NCBI RefSeq assembly: GCF_910592395.1
Contig: NC_088310.1
Location: forward strand, 10,921,501 to 10,985,500
Source: Lineus longissimus
Lineage: Eukaryota; Nemertea; Pilidiophora; Heteronemertea; Lineidae
Length of the DNA stretch: 64,000 nt
Direction: 5' to 3'
Shown: positions 12,647 to 24,293 of the stretch, one piece after another
Position numbering within the stretch: the first letter of the stretch is position 1
Layout: each line of letters starts with the position of its first letter
Notes under the pieces: generated by a model
Databases searched by the model: none
Told to the model about the DNA's origin: nothing
Seen by the model: only the letters and a program-made list of their open reading frames with translations
Translations under genes and position numbers: made by a program

Positions 12647-13355
12647 CGAGGGCGGATCAATAAGTCTTGACAACAGGGCATTCATTTCAAAAGGAATTAT
12701 CACAGACATTTGACAACACGTTTACTCCAAATATGCATCTTTCATGAGCACATGTTTGTAAAATTGTCCTCATACTTCTACAAAATTGAAGCCTGTTTAA
12801 AAGAGATCGGTACATGCCACAGAATTTGCTGGTTTTATCATGACGTTGAGCATGAAAAAGCGTCATAAAATAGATGCGAATATTTTTTAAAGGCAAAGAG
12901 TTGGGTTGGTAAGTTTAACCAATCATCTAATCATAAAGTACGGTGAAAATCTGGAAAAATCTATCGGTCACAAACGGGATGCTTGTCAAAACCACCTATC
13001 CTTGTCTAACGTTAATATATAAGACCATTTTAAAATATTGCAATATTTCTGTAATTATTAAAAGAACGGTGCTCTGGTATGTTGATAAATATGTCTTCAG
13101 AGAAAATGTAGTTGTCATTTCGAATTCTGGAAATATGTATATCAAGTATGTTGTCGAAAAGCCAAATGCTGACAGAATTATATTTTACTTTTTTTCATAG
13201 TTAAATTGCCCTTCAACGGTTAACGGATAACGATTAAACCCCGACTTTTATGTGTAAGCTGCCAAAGAGTGGTATCAACAATGTGCTGAGATTTCAGCAT
13301 GACGCAACTTCTAGTTTTTCCGCAGAAAGTGTCAAAACTTATTGATTCGCCCACG
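12647..13355. mobile_element. Non-autonomous mariner-type element (~709 bp)
   Basis: The left end CGAGGGCGGATCAATAAGTC and the right end read inward (CGTGGGCGAATCAATAAGTT) form ~30-bp imperfect terminal inverted repeats of the form common in mariner elements. A TA dinucleotide abuts each end (12645-12646 and 13356-13357), the expected Tc1/mariner target duplication. Internal frames do not resemble a transposase, so it is a deletion derivative or MITE. It sits in the first intron of the PAN gene. Confidence 0.75.
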
Positions 13356-13853
13356 TATATTACATGCATTAGATGTTTTTCTATAGGCATTTGAACACTT
13401 CTGCAGCCGAGCAAGTTTTAAATATTTTGGTGGGATTGGTTACCGATCAATCTCTCAGACCCAAGAAAGAACCTAGCCATGATCGCTTTGATGTTCTGTG
13501 TAACATGGAAGTTTTCTTATCTTTTGTCAGATGAATCAAGACAGCCATAGCCATGATCGCCACCAACAGAAATTAAAAAAACAAGGGATGCATTGGCACT
13601 CTCCCGTGGTTTGGTAGCTTTATCACAGCCCATTTCACCAAGTTAATTATGCTTGCGTGCTTAAGTGTCGAAAATGTAATTGTCTATTATATACACTAAT
13701 AATGCAGGTACTGAAATCGAACAAATTTGAAAGAAGTATCTCTAGCTACACGTTGGCGGAATTCGGTAAATTCACGATTCACATTATGGGAGTATTTTAA
13801 GTATGTAATGTTGTTCATCTTAAGCAGGTCGAGTAAGTCGAAAGATGTCTTAC

Positions 13854-13916
13854 CTTGTGTTGCCGCCAACTGCATCAGCCCAATCAAGGTGAGAATCAGG
13901 GGAAGTTTTACCATGT
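13854..13916 (-). CDS. Signal-peptide exon of the PAN-domain gene
   Basis: Immediately after a TTAGTTTCAG acceptor (AG 13918-13917) an ATG opens a 20-residue hydrophobic leader, MVKLPLILTLIGLMQLAATQ, with an alanine-rich cleavage region. The exon ends one base into the next codon at CAAG|GTAAGA (GT 13853-13852). That phase 1 end fits the phase 1 start of both PAN exons downstream on the same strand. The gene product is therefore predicted to be secreted. The link between exons is inferred from phase, strand and order, not from transcripts. Confidence 0.65.
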
Positions 13917-14031
13917 CTGAAACTAACAATCGGGTTCAGGCCTTATAGCGTTAATACCCATCATCGGGCATCTATCATGTCGTGAAAAACTCACAAAAAT
14001 ACGAGGTGGGTTGCAAGCTTAATTTACTTAC

Positions 14032-14127
14032 CAATATTGCCTTTGGTTCCAAGTGCAAGTCTTCGGGTGAATGGTGATTGTGCCTACCTTCCCCGGCTCT
14101 TATATAGATGGATATCTGATGACGTCA
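14032..14127 (-). promoter_or_regulatory. TATA promoter, CRE and 5'UTR exon of the PAN gene
   Basis: Reading the minus strand, a palindromic TGACGTCA (14127-14120) is followed 13 bases later by TATATAAG (14107-14100). A short non-coding leader follows, ending ...AATATTG|GTAAGTAA (GT 14031-14030). The next acceptor lies 14 kb-proximal at 13918-13917, two bases before the start codon. This is a compact, conventional arrangement: CRE, TATA, 5'UTR exon, short intron, signal peptide. Confidence 0.55.
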
Positions 14128-14339
14128 CAAAAACGTGTTTTTGCGTTCCGCGCGCACTCCAGGTGCTCTTCAACGGTGTTTGCGGAATCGGATGGCCAGG
14201 CAGTACGCAATGGTGGTTTAGTTATTGTAGATGGCTCTGCAGTATAGCAAGACAGTACGCGAGGGAGGATTAGGGATAGGGGTAAGGGTAGCACTATATA
14301 ATGATAAGGATCAGTGGATATTCGGAAGAAAATGTCGTT

Positions 14340-14412
14340 TGTGGCCAGCTGCCTCAGTGGCCTAATGCCCCTGCCTATCACTCTGACGACCCGGGTACGA
14401 TTCCCACTCGAT
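14340..14412 (+). repeat. tRNA-derived SINE head
   Basis: The sequence has an A-box-like GCCTCAGTGGCCTAATGC and, ~30 nt later, a B-box-like GGGTACGATTCCC, the spacing of an internal Pol III promoter. The ends do not form a convincing acceptor stem, so it reads as a decayed tRNA-derived SINE, not a functional tRNA. Confidence 0.45.
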
Positions 14413-16966
14413 CCGCTTACTATTTTTCACTTGTGCAACTTTATATATACTCTAAGTTTTACTGTCGTACCGCCTGGTTATCCGATTTAGCACCTACCAA
14501 AAATTCTTTTTGGCTAATATCATAGGGCACCAAGTGTGGCGCTAAGGCAGCCACTACTAACCGTTTTTTCTTGTGGGCTGAGATCACTATTAACTGTTTA
14601 GTGCTATCAAATAATAATAAAGTGCCTAAAAAGTCATATCATGCCTAACTACCACCGGGAATGTTAGTTATTTGGTTTGCAAACATAACTTTTGGCTTTC
14701 TGATTGTAAATAATATCAACTAACAGAATTCAGGTCGATTTTGAAATATGAACTCCTTTTTTGGAGTTTACTGGGTCGGAAAGATATTCTCTCACTGGCA
14801 GTAGCCATGGCCACGTATCGTGTTAACTTCTGACATAGCTCTTGAAACCGCTACTAAAACTATTTAGAATCATTGGAACTTTTTCAAATTCATTTATGGC
14901 ATTGACAAAATATAGGACTACGTTTCTGCAAATGTTGATGAGAATCCCAGCATGGATTTTTTTTGAAATCACGAAAATGTATGTATATATAATGTACACG
15001 GACCCTATTGCAGATATAATTGGGGATGTGTACTGAGCCCTTGTGTTATCCGCGACAGGATTATGTCGTCGCACGATCTTCTGATAAGTTTTGAATGTTC
15101 TGTACGACTCGAAAAAGTTGCTAACTCTTAGTTTCTCATATGAATTTTCTGATAATTATTTCATGATAAGAAAGTGGACGATCATACGCTGTAATATTTG
15201 TTGTCCTTTCCGATAGGTGGCCAATGTGCAACTACTGTTAGCAAATCCCAAGCTGACTCACAAATGTAATGCATGAGTCTGCACGTGACAGACTAACATC
15301 ATTTTCGTTGGGAAAAGCTTCACCAAATCGGCATTCTGTAGATATTTCTCTCGATAACATTATGATGTTTCATGCACACCCCGTGGAAACAGCTGCAACC
15401 TCTCCCACCTCTTTGAGTGCTGGCTAAAACCTCTCAAAACGTTTCAAATCCAGCAAATTTTCAAAATACCACTTATGATTCTACATGTACGCCGTGCATT
15501 TCCTACATAACATGTATCTAAACAGTCTTGCAGTCTAAAACAGTCTAAACAGTCTGCTATAGGCGCACTGTGGTTTGATACGTTTACAATAAAAATATGT
15601 ATAGTTGACAATGTGAACATTATTTCTCTCGTCTTTCTAAAGTCGCTAACTTAGCTACATTGCAACACACAACTCTTAATAATTTTCTAATATCAATCAT
15701 TCGCGTTCGAAGTACCATTCCGGTACACTTTTAAGAGTTGACTTACCTCACAACAACTTTGACATCATGTCTAAATCAATATCGTCAATAATATCGTTTA
15801 GATGGGGCCTATCGCAATTTTATCAGGTCCAAGATGTAGTTGGATATCTGTCATTCAAATCCCCCCCCCCCCAACCGCTTTCCACATTGATGAGTCCATT
15901 AAATACAGATGATTCAACGCCAAATCTACAAAAAGGATACAGGAGGTGTATAACAGTCAGTATGTTTTTTTGGGGGGCAACGCTAGGTCATACTTTATAG
16001 TGTGACGGACAATAGAGTAACCAGCCTCTATGGACGGTACTAAGGCCTGCGCATCAAATCATTGGGATTGTCCCGTCTAATTAATTAATTCCATTTGGTG
16101 GAACGTGGTGCAGCTGGGAGGAGGGGGGGGGGGGGTGGCGGTGGCGGAGGCAGTAAACATCGTAGGTGTTAGTATTCGTTATCCAAACAAGAGTCGAAAA
16201 AAGGCGCGATTTGGATGCGAATACATCCAGTAGGGGGCTTTTTCCGACTTATTAGTGGTTTCTCTAACTTTTTCCTGATTTTTCCGACATTGTCCGAATT
16301 TTCTCCAACTTTGCCAAAAAGGTCGGATTTTCAGAGAAGATGTAAAAAATAATAGGGCTTCCTCAAACTGGCCATTAAAGATCAAAGGCCTTAGTGAAAG
16401 AATAAGTGGATTATAGCCACACTGCTTTTCATTACAATTTAAAACGACCCAGAAACTTCTGAGCGGATATTAGGACGTGTATGACTACTATGGGCCCATT
16501 TATGCTTGGCTGGCCATTCCCATGGTTAAAAGAGCGATTCAAGACATGTGACGTCGTTGTGAACTATGTTTCCAAAGAGGTGGAGCGGGTCATGTTGAAG
16601 GTGTTGGCGCTTAATAAACTGATAATCTGGTAAGACATGTAATTCATGTACGTATTCAAAATGCACCAGGGATACACCTGCATAGAGTCGGAGTGTCACG
16701 TAGTATTACGTCGTGTTTGAAATGAACATGCTGTGCTGGATTTCCTATCACCTGATTGTCGAATGAAGGTCTCTTAGTTCTGTTATTTTAGTTTGAAAAT
16801 ACTTAATTTAAACCAACACAATGATCCTTGTCAACATAATTATAGAAATTCGCCGAAATATCGCGCGTTTGTATGGCGAGCTGTAATTGGCCACAAGGCA
16901 CTGGTGGAGTTCAATCTGCATTCATGTTACATTATTGAGCCCTCTGAAGGGCTTTAAGGATCTTAA
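14413..16966. other. No gene recognised
   Basis: Short frames only. Simple-sequence C and G runs occur near 15861-15870 and 16123-16135, and an AACAGTCT word recurs around 15520-15560. No domain, RNA or clear transposon end was seen. Confidence 0.4.
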
Positions 16967-17408
16967 AGCCCGCAGCACACTAGCTGCCAACTTTGGCGAC
17001 AAGAAGCGTTCAGCTGACGCCTCTCGACGCCGAAGTTGGCGGCCAGTGGATCCGGTCAGAGCACACCTGCCAAGAATCGGCGTCCAGTAGCGTATTTTCC
17101 GCCACTTTAGGCTGCCATTTTGAAATCATGTGACATCAAGACGCATACTTATTGGCCATAGCCTCGCCGCCGACGCCAATTCAGGCGGCCATCCGTAGCA
17201 CACCTGGCTTCTTCTTGCGTTCAAACGCGGCGACACGCGTCAAAAATCAAACATGTTAGATATTTGACGTTTAGTTGCGGCAAGTGGCGTCAAGTCGCGT
17301 TCGCCAACGCCGTTCGTATAGCAGACTAGGGATTTTTCAGGCGTTCAGGACTCTTGCGGCAAAAAACGCCTGTGAACGCCGAAGTTGGCGGCTAATGTGC
17401 TACGGGCT
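16967..17408. mobile_element. Harbinger-type MITE (~442 bp)
   Basis: The left end AGCCCGCAGCACACTAGCTG continues CCAACTTTGGCG. The right end read inward is AGCCCGTAGCACATTAGCCG followed by CCAACTTCGGCG. These >30-bp inverted repeats are flanked by TAA on both sides (16964-16966 and 17409-17411), a 3-bp duplication typical of PIF/Harbinger elements. The interior is rich in GGCGTC-like words and has no transposase. Confidence 0.7.
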
Positions 17409-17607
17409 TAACACATAAAAAAGACCGTAATGAAAAAAGCATATACCGAGAACCTTTCCAAATCGTTCCACCCTTACTCGAGAGGAAAGAAAAATTCCGG
17501 CACTCAAAATCAAATTGTGAAAGAAATATACAGTTGATCAACTTGCTTGACCGCCATGTTTGCCGAAACATTGGCTTTCCAACGTAAATACCAATGCTGG
17601 CAGGGAG

Positions 17608-19530
17608 AATATGCTTGAATATCAATTGAATATCATCAAATTTCGACACTGTGCGGGTTTGGAGAATGCATTGTACTGGGCAGCTCTAAATTTCAGTTTT
17701 TTGGTAAAATATTATTTCTCCTACTTTTGGGGGTTTAGAGTGAGACAAAAGAAAATTATTTGGTCAAATTCAATCCATTATTTACCATGATTAATGACTT
17801 AGACCATGGAGCCATCCATGCAAGTATGAAAAATTCACCATGGTAGTTTTGCATACAATCACAATCCAAGGGATGGATCCTTAAGCAATCATCCCCTTTA
17901 ATCGTATTACCTTGTACGCCTATGTTTATTATGCGATCTAGATTTTGACTACTAAGTTTGATCGAGCGTGCAAACGTTTTACCAACATAATAGACCGGGC
18001 TCTTTCATGTTGAAGCGATGAATATTCTGCAATTCAATTTGTTATTTATTTGTAAAAACATGCTAAATACTTTCGAAACAGATGTGAAAATTTTTCTACT
18101 GATATTTGAAGCAAATTTGCATTGATAACGTGACATACACACTAATACCATACTAAATCTAAAGAAATCACCAGAAACAAAAAAACGCTTTGATTATACG
18201 CTTGCAAAATACGTGTACATGTACATCTTGTTTATAGAACTTCAATTGTTAGATTTGATCAAATAGATTTTCGTGTGCGAAAGTATTCTGCTGACGACAG
18301 CTATTACGGGTCAAGCTTCTACTTGGCATGTCTAAAGACGTCAAGATAATTATCGTGGGTTCTTGATTACAATGCTAGAGAAGACTTCTTTATATTTACA
18401 GTAGCTGTTTCCTTTGTACAGATAGTGCTATACGATTACATTGTACAGTATCAATAACTGGTTAACTAATTTCAACACAATTATACTATCAAGAAAGATT
18501 TTTCACATTGTTTTCATCCAAGTATATTTAAAATGTTTGATCAGATGAAAGCACCTTCTCCATCCATCATGACAATAACAGATATTTTACCGGCTTTGCA
18601 ACAGATGCATCATCACTTCTCTTAACCAGATGTTGATTAGATAAAAACACAGGGTAATATGCTTGAATATCAATTGAATATCATCAAATTTCGTGACTGT
18701 ACGGGTTTGGAGAATGCATTGCACTGGGCAGCTCTAAATTGCGGAATTGACTACAGGAACGAAAGCCAACTCTTTGGCCTTTTTCCAATTCACTGAAACT
18801 AACCAGATTCCAAAGCAAACTGACATTGACAATGATATATGATTAAAATTTGTTACAAAACATTTGACACCAAATTTTCCACGCTTGTTATCACATCATA
18901 ATTTTTTTTAAATTTTGCAATACGGGAAGAGCAAGGTGACACATGAACGAGGCCAAAAGAGGACATGTGAATCGTGAATCGTGAAACGTGAAAACCACGT
19001 TTAACAGTGACAACGAACACTCTGTATAAACCTCAGTTGTTTTGGTAAAATGGTATTGAGATCGTAAACAACCTCTTAAGTCAAATTATATTTTCACTTT
19101 CTTTGAGAAGGGTGTCGCAGCAATTTCAATGTATAATATCATTGTAAAATATTATTTCTCCTACTTTTGGGGGTTTAGAGCGAGACAAAAGAAAATTATT
19201 TGGTCAAATTCAATCCATTATTTACCATGATTAATGACTTAGACCATGGTGCCATCCATGCAAGTATGAAAGATTCACCATGGTAGTTTTACATACAATC
19301 TCAATCCAAGGGATGGATCCTTAAGCACTCATCCCCTTTAATCGTATCATGTTTATTATGCGATCTAGATTTTGACTACTAAGTTTGATCGAGCGTGCAA
19401 ACGTTTACCAACATAATAGACCGGGCTCTTTCATGTTGAAGTGATGGATATTCTGCATTTAAATTTGTTATCTATTTGTTGACACATGCAAAATACTTTC
19501 GAAACAGATGTTGATTAGATAAAAACTCTT
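17608..19530. repeat. Tandem duplication of a ~1-kb non-coding unit
   Basis: The block starting ATGCTTGAATATCAATTGAA at about 17610 recurs at about 18658. The block starting GTAAAATATTATTTCTCCTA at 17706 recurs at 19143 and stays nearly identical for ~350 bp. Relative to each other, unit 2 carries ~400 extra bp at 18746-19142 and unit 1 carries ~540 extra bp at 18083-18625. Each therefore shows a separate indel after the duplication. Confidence 0.7.
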
Positions 19531-20543
19531 TCACCATTCAGCATACACGGCAGCCATAGGTAGTTTGAACTACACGTATCATCATTTTGTCGTACTTAAA
19601 TAACTTTAATGCATTCTTGATAGTCACTTTAGTTCTGAAATCATTTCGTCCTCCGTCACAGATAAAAATAACCCTATCTCGCCATAAGTGTTTACATGGG
19701 TAGTTTTTCTGGATACGTCGTTATTGGCAGCAATTTTGTAAGTGCCTCAGTTTTACAATTCGTTGTAGACCCTTGATCGACCAGCGTCATCACACTGGAT
19801 AATGGCGGCATGATTCTCTTCTGTTTGAACTGGAATTCGGCCACGGGACTAACGTCCAAACTAACGTGCGCCGCACACGATCCCTTTATGTTGTACAAAA
19901 TGTTGGTACGATCTTTCGTTAAATTATAATGAAAGAAAGTATCGCGTTTCCCGCCCTAAACGATCGAATTTATTTCTTCGTCAATATACTCTATCTGGAC
20001 TCACCTATCTAAGACCGTTCTTGAATATGCAAGCCAAGCCCCATGTCATAATTTTGTATCTCGTGCGCCTCGAGTTGTTGTGAGCCAATCAGAACGCTGC
20101 TTTAAAAATTGTGGATTTTTCATTAATGAGTCATTTATTTATTCTCGCCTCCAGTCTTGGCATGCTGCCAGTATACACTTTCGACACAGCGTTTTTGAAC
20201 GTAGAAGACCAGAAGCGAGGTTGTTTAGATCGTGATCAAAGTGCGCTCTTGTTACAGGCCTTCTGATTGGTTAATATCAGCGGTAGCGTGCGATCTAGTG
20301 AGGAATAACAGAACCAACTTATACTGGCAAATTGCGTCAAGGGCTGGTGTAGCGGAGTCTGGGACAGCGGACCGGAATAGATCCAAGGGTGTTCACGGTC
20401 ATAAAATTTTGAGGGTTGCTCAAAATCTGTGACAGTCAAACACGTGACAAAAAAGTAATGCTGAGGGTCAATTATTCAAACATTTTACACTTGAAATCTG
20501 TTTTTTAGTGTTTTCTAATGCTCTTAATATAATTTCAGAGGGG
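19531..20543. other. No gene recognised
   Basis: A 68-codon minus-strand frame (19898-19692) has no recognisable domain or splice context. Nothing else was identified. Confidence 0.35.
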
Positions 20544-21856
20544 CTATACACAATTCCTAAAATTGACCTGCCGCCTATTATCAGTTCTGTAACTAGGAGG
20601 AAGTGACGTAGATAGAGGCAGCCTACATAATGACCATAACACAATGTGTACTTGGAAGAGCATTATGAAGAGGGAAAAATGGTATTAATTAGTTGAATAG
20701 GCACACTAAACATGCCAGGAACTGGAAACTGAGTGAAGGTAAAGTTTTAGTGTTGATATTGGGCTTCTTTATGCATATCATGTGAGTTAAGCCACCATAA
20801 ACACAGTCATAAACAACACAACAGCAATGGACTGTGTGTTGTGTTGTACATCTGCATTGTACATGTAGTATCAAGTATGCTGCATGGCTCTGCCACTAAT
20901 CATGAATATGTACATGTAGGCCTGGCATAGTATATTTTCTGTGTTGTGGTGGTAGGCCTATGGCTAATATACTATAGGCTATGTACTGTGTGCATAATGC
21001 CATTATTGTATTTAATGAAAACATGAAGCCTTATGATCATGATGCAATGGCAGGCAGCTAGCTACATGTAGGCTACTCTTTCTTGGGCCATGGTCCATGG
21101 CCATTGGCCTGCAGGGAGACTAATGATAGCCAGATATCACAGCCACAGCACATGAGGCATGAGAAGCTGACCACATTTGTCATGTCTGCATGGAAAATGT
21201 TTGGGCAAGTCAATTAGTCATAATTTTAAAAATTAACAAGACAAAATGATGTCAATTGCCTATTTCAAGTTTTATCATTAGATGATATCCAAATGCCGTC
21301 ATATCACATGCAACATACATCCATGGCATAGTATTTTTGTTAGTAATTCTTTTCACAAAGTACCTGTTTCACTCAAAATGATACGATCATGTTTCAGTTT
21401 GGAACAACCGCTGTCTAACGTTACAAACAAGTGACCACGAATAAACCAGATTTGCCGAAATGAATATGGATAATACATCAACAAACTCAAGATCACAGCT
21501 ATTCCAATCCAGCAGGAAATGTTATGAAGGTACATTTGTAATACAGTCAATATTCAGCAGTATACTACCCAAACTACTAGTACTATATCTGTACTATTTA
21601 CTTATAATATTGTCAAGATATCAAATGCATTTCAAAGAGCGCTGATTGTATATATCAATATCTTTGAAATGCATTTTATTGAGAGGAGCTAAATGAAATA
21701 CTGAGTCCTCTTGGCGTAAATTACAGAAACAAACCATGTAATCTAATGTTTCTTTGAACAAGTAAGTTCACACAATTTCTTGTTTTGCCAAGAATCTTAA
21801 CAGTTTGACGAAAATTATTAAGATTGTTATTAACTGGGGATTATTCTTGTCTTCAG

Positions 21857-21970
21857 CAACCTCCCAAGAGTCGCAGATACTGCTGTGTACCTCACTGCAC
21901 CAGTCGTGGTTACAACAAAGATGATCAGCATGGTGAAAAATTGCACCACTTCAGATTTCCAGATTTTTTG
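21857..21970 (+). CDS. THAP zinc-finger exon
   Basis: After a TTGTCTTCAG acceptor the frame reads QPPKSRRYCCVPHC, continues TSRGYN and ends LHHFRFPDF. This is the N-terminal half of a C2CH THAP domain: C-x3-C, the SRG segment, and the H-x-FP that precedes the AVPTM-type C-terminal part. It ends at TTG|GTGCAA. The exon carrying the second Cys-His pair was not found. It probably is the DNA-binding domain of the transposon at 20544-23174; a host THAP gene is the alternative. Confidence 0.55.
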
Positions 21971-22269
21971 GTGCAAATACTAGTTGTACAACTGTATCGA
22001 TGCTTTCTCTTTTTCTGTATCTATTATCCTTGAAAATACATACTCATTGGCATCAAAATAGTTTTGTAACTTTTTTACCTAAAACTAATCCATTACTTCC
22101 ATTTGGAACTGTAGCTCCTCTGATGAGTCGAACTCTATCAAGTCCTCTGACATCACGGTTGTCATCCATGACAAGCATTCCCTGTCATGACAAGACATTG
22201 GACGTCGACATTTGTAGCACTTCTGGCAATCAGACTCTGGTGACATGGTCCCATCATTCATGATCTTAC

Positions 22270-22507
22270 GAAAAAGGATCACCAGCATCATCCAGCAATG
22301 AGGGATCAATGCACTCACAATCAGATTCAGCTACTGGCATGACTGGTATTATGTCGCTGCATGCAGGGCTTACGGATGGTACTGGTGGTGCATCAGGCCT
22401 AGGGGTACTTGTCCTTGGTGGCGGTGGAATCCCACGGTCAATCCCGATTGGTGATGATGGTGGCAGTGTGGTGTCATCACTGTGGACACTTGAGTCCATC
22501 TTCTAGC
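22270..22507 (-). CDS. Proline-rich N-terminal exon of unknown protein
   Basis: Bounded by a good acceptor (TTAATTGCAG, AG 22509-22508) and a donor TTC|GTAAGA (GT 22269-22268). The stop codon that would close the frame lies inside the donor. The ~77-codon peptide starts MDSSVHSDD, is rich in Pro/Ser (IPPPPRTSTPRP) and acidic at its end. I do not recognise the family. It lies within the THAP element and convergent to the THAP exon, so it may be the element's second gene. A following frame with CQKCYKCRRPMSC (22225-22190 region) could be part of a later exon. Confidence 0.4.
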
Positions 22508-23174
22508 CTGCAATTAAGATAAACGTGTATTTAGTTTGTTGCAGCATTGGTGTTTGGAATGTTGCACTTTCGTGACTTTTTTTAAATTATGCAATAATTG
22601 AACATTGCAACTAAAAGGTCCAAGACTCCCAGGCCTACACTCCGGCAATGCAAATAAAACTAGGCCTAGGTTCACAAAAAACCCCACCATAACCAAGCAA
22701 AATCATAGTGGGTTTGGGTAACACAAAGTCAAAGGCATCTCCTACATATTTCTGGCCCAAACTGATAAGGCCTAGCCAGCCTAGAATAGAAACAACTACA
22801 GAGGCCTTCTAGAATTGAATTGGATTAAATTCATCATGTCCATGTCAGAATCCAATGCATGCAATGCATGACTTCAGCCAGGTTCCTCATCACATGGCCC
22901 AAACATCATCAGACTGTTTTATTGCCCTCATTATTTAATTGGTCAATTATTATCACTTATCATGTTCACTGACATGAAACCCATTAATTCCCCTACTTAC
23001 TGTGGCAAGACATACACAATAGAGTTATTTGGATCAATTTCAGTGATAGCTATTGTTCAATTCAATACTCTAAACGCTCTACACAATGCAGGTTGCTGAC
23101 CTACCTGCCTCACTCTGCGTCACTTCCTGTGGTTCTGCCACTAGATGGCAGTGTATTTTAGGAATTGTGTATAG

Positions 23175-24293
23175 GAAATTAATTTGATAGATTTGGAATC
23201 CACAACAACTGTACGGAGTGCTTAAAATCTGAAATTATGAAATTTCAGAATATGTGGCAAGGGAAACATAACCGACTGTTAAATCGCAATGGATGGACCC
23301 AATTAATAGTTTAATACGTGTACCTCAAAATGTTAAGCATAGCTGCCTCTGATAAAACCGTAAAGCCTGGTCTACACTAGCAAACATTCGCCAACAATTG
23401 TTGGCCAAAATGAGCCAACATCATGTTGGCGAATGTTTGGGGACCCGTCCACACTATCAAACACAGGAAAACATTGCCAAACAAGTTTGACTAAGTTTGG
23501 CCGTGTTTGGCATGAATTTGAGGGCAATTTGGAGGGAAAATCAGTCATTTCTCTTCATTTTTTCTCTAAAACAATGGAGAACCACAGGAAGAAAGCATGC
23601 CTAGGTGCTTCAGCAGCAATTCTTTCAGTTGTGATTAACCCCCGTCGCCGCCGCAACTGACAAAAGCCATACTTGTGGAAAAAGCATGCATGGGGCCTAT
23701 CACTGCCTCCTTCAAGAGTTAATGGCCTCAGACTTCAAAAGCCTCAATAATTTCCTGCGGATGGATGAATCTTTTCGTATTCCGAAATTTGAGACAAGAC
23801 CACTAATGAATATTCATAGGTTGGAGGGTCGAGGCCTATCAATTAGACGAGTACATGTTTTTAACTCTCAAGTACATATTGGGAGAGGTATTGAAAAAAT
23901 ATTTGTTGTGGCAAGGATTTTGTTCTTTTTATCAAAAGTTAAGGTATCAAAGCTGCATCCTACCTTGAGTTTTTTTCATGGGGAGCGATTTTGTATGAAA
24001 TTGGCATAGTTCAGAAATGGGTGTGGTCGCCCATCATCCATAATCCGGGACCCTCTTTCTCCTTGCAGAGTAGCCCAAGGAACTTACCCATATTTATTGT
24101 TAAGAGACACCTCCTTATTGAAAACGGCCAGAAATTTCATGGGCAGGCCATTCTGCCCTTAGTTACGGTCAAATATATGGGCTGCACAATTCACACTTTT
24201 GGGTAATTCAGGTGACGCTAACGTCAATTAAACAGAAGCATGTGCCCATAATTTTTATTATTGAAAATGGTACACCTTGGCCATGGTTGTGCC
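23175..24293. other. Transposon debris, no gene
   Basis: Near 23365-23440 an AAGCCTGGTCTACACTAGC start, followed by CAAACATTCGCCAA and its inverted copy TTGGCGAATGTTTG, looks like the end of another MITE family. No partner end was found. Other frames here show no domain. Confidence 0.35.

Larger units (their letters stand above)
20544..23174. mobile_element. THAP-bearing DNA transposon, 2.6 kb
   Basis: Both ends carry CTATACACAATTCCTAAAAT in inverted orientation (20544-20563 and 23174-23155). A subterminal AGGAAGTGACG...GAGGCAG block is also inverted. A THAP zinc-finger exon lies on the plus strand and a proline-rich exon on the minus strand, so the element seems to have two convergent genes. 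THAP domains occur in transposases of the P, Kolobok and ISL2EU types. The target duplication is unclear (outside bases do not match cleanly), so the superfamily is left open. No complete transposase core is visible, so it may be non-autonomous. Confidence 0.6.

Noticed and set aside
14340-14412. Functional tRNA gene
   Set aside because: No 7-bp acceptor stem or clear anticodon arm; treated as a SINE remnant.
19692-19898. 68-codon minus-strand frame
   Set aside because: No recognisable family and no supporting splice or promoter signals.
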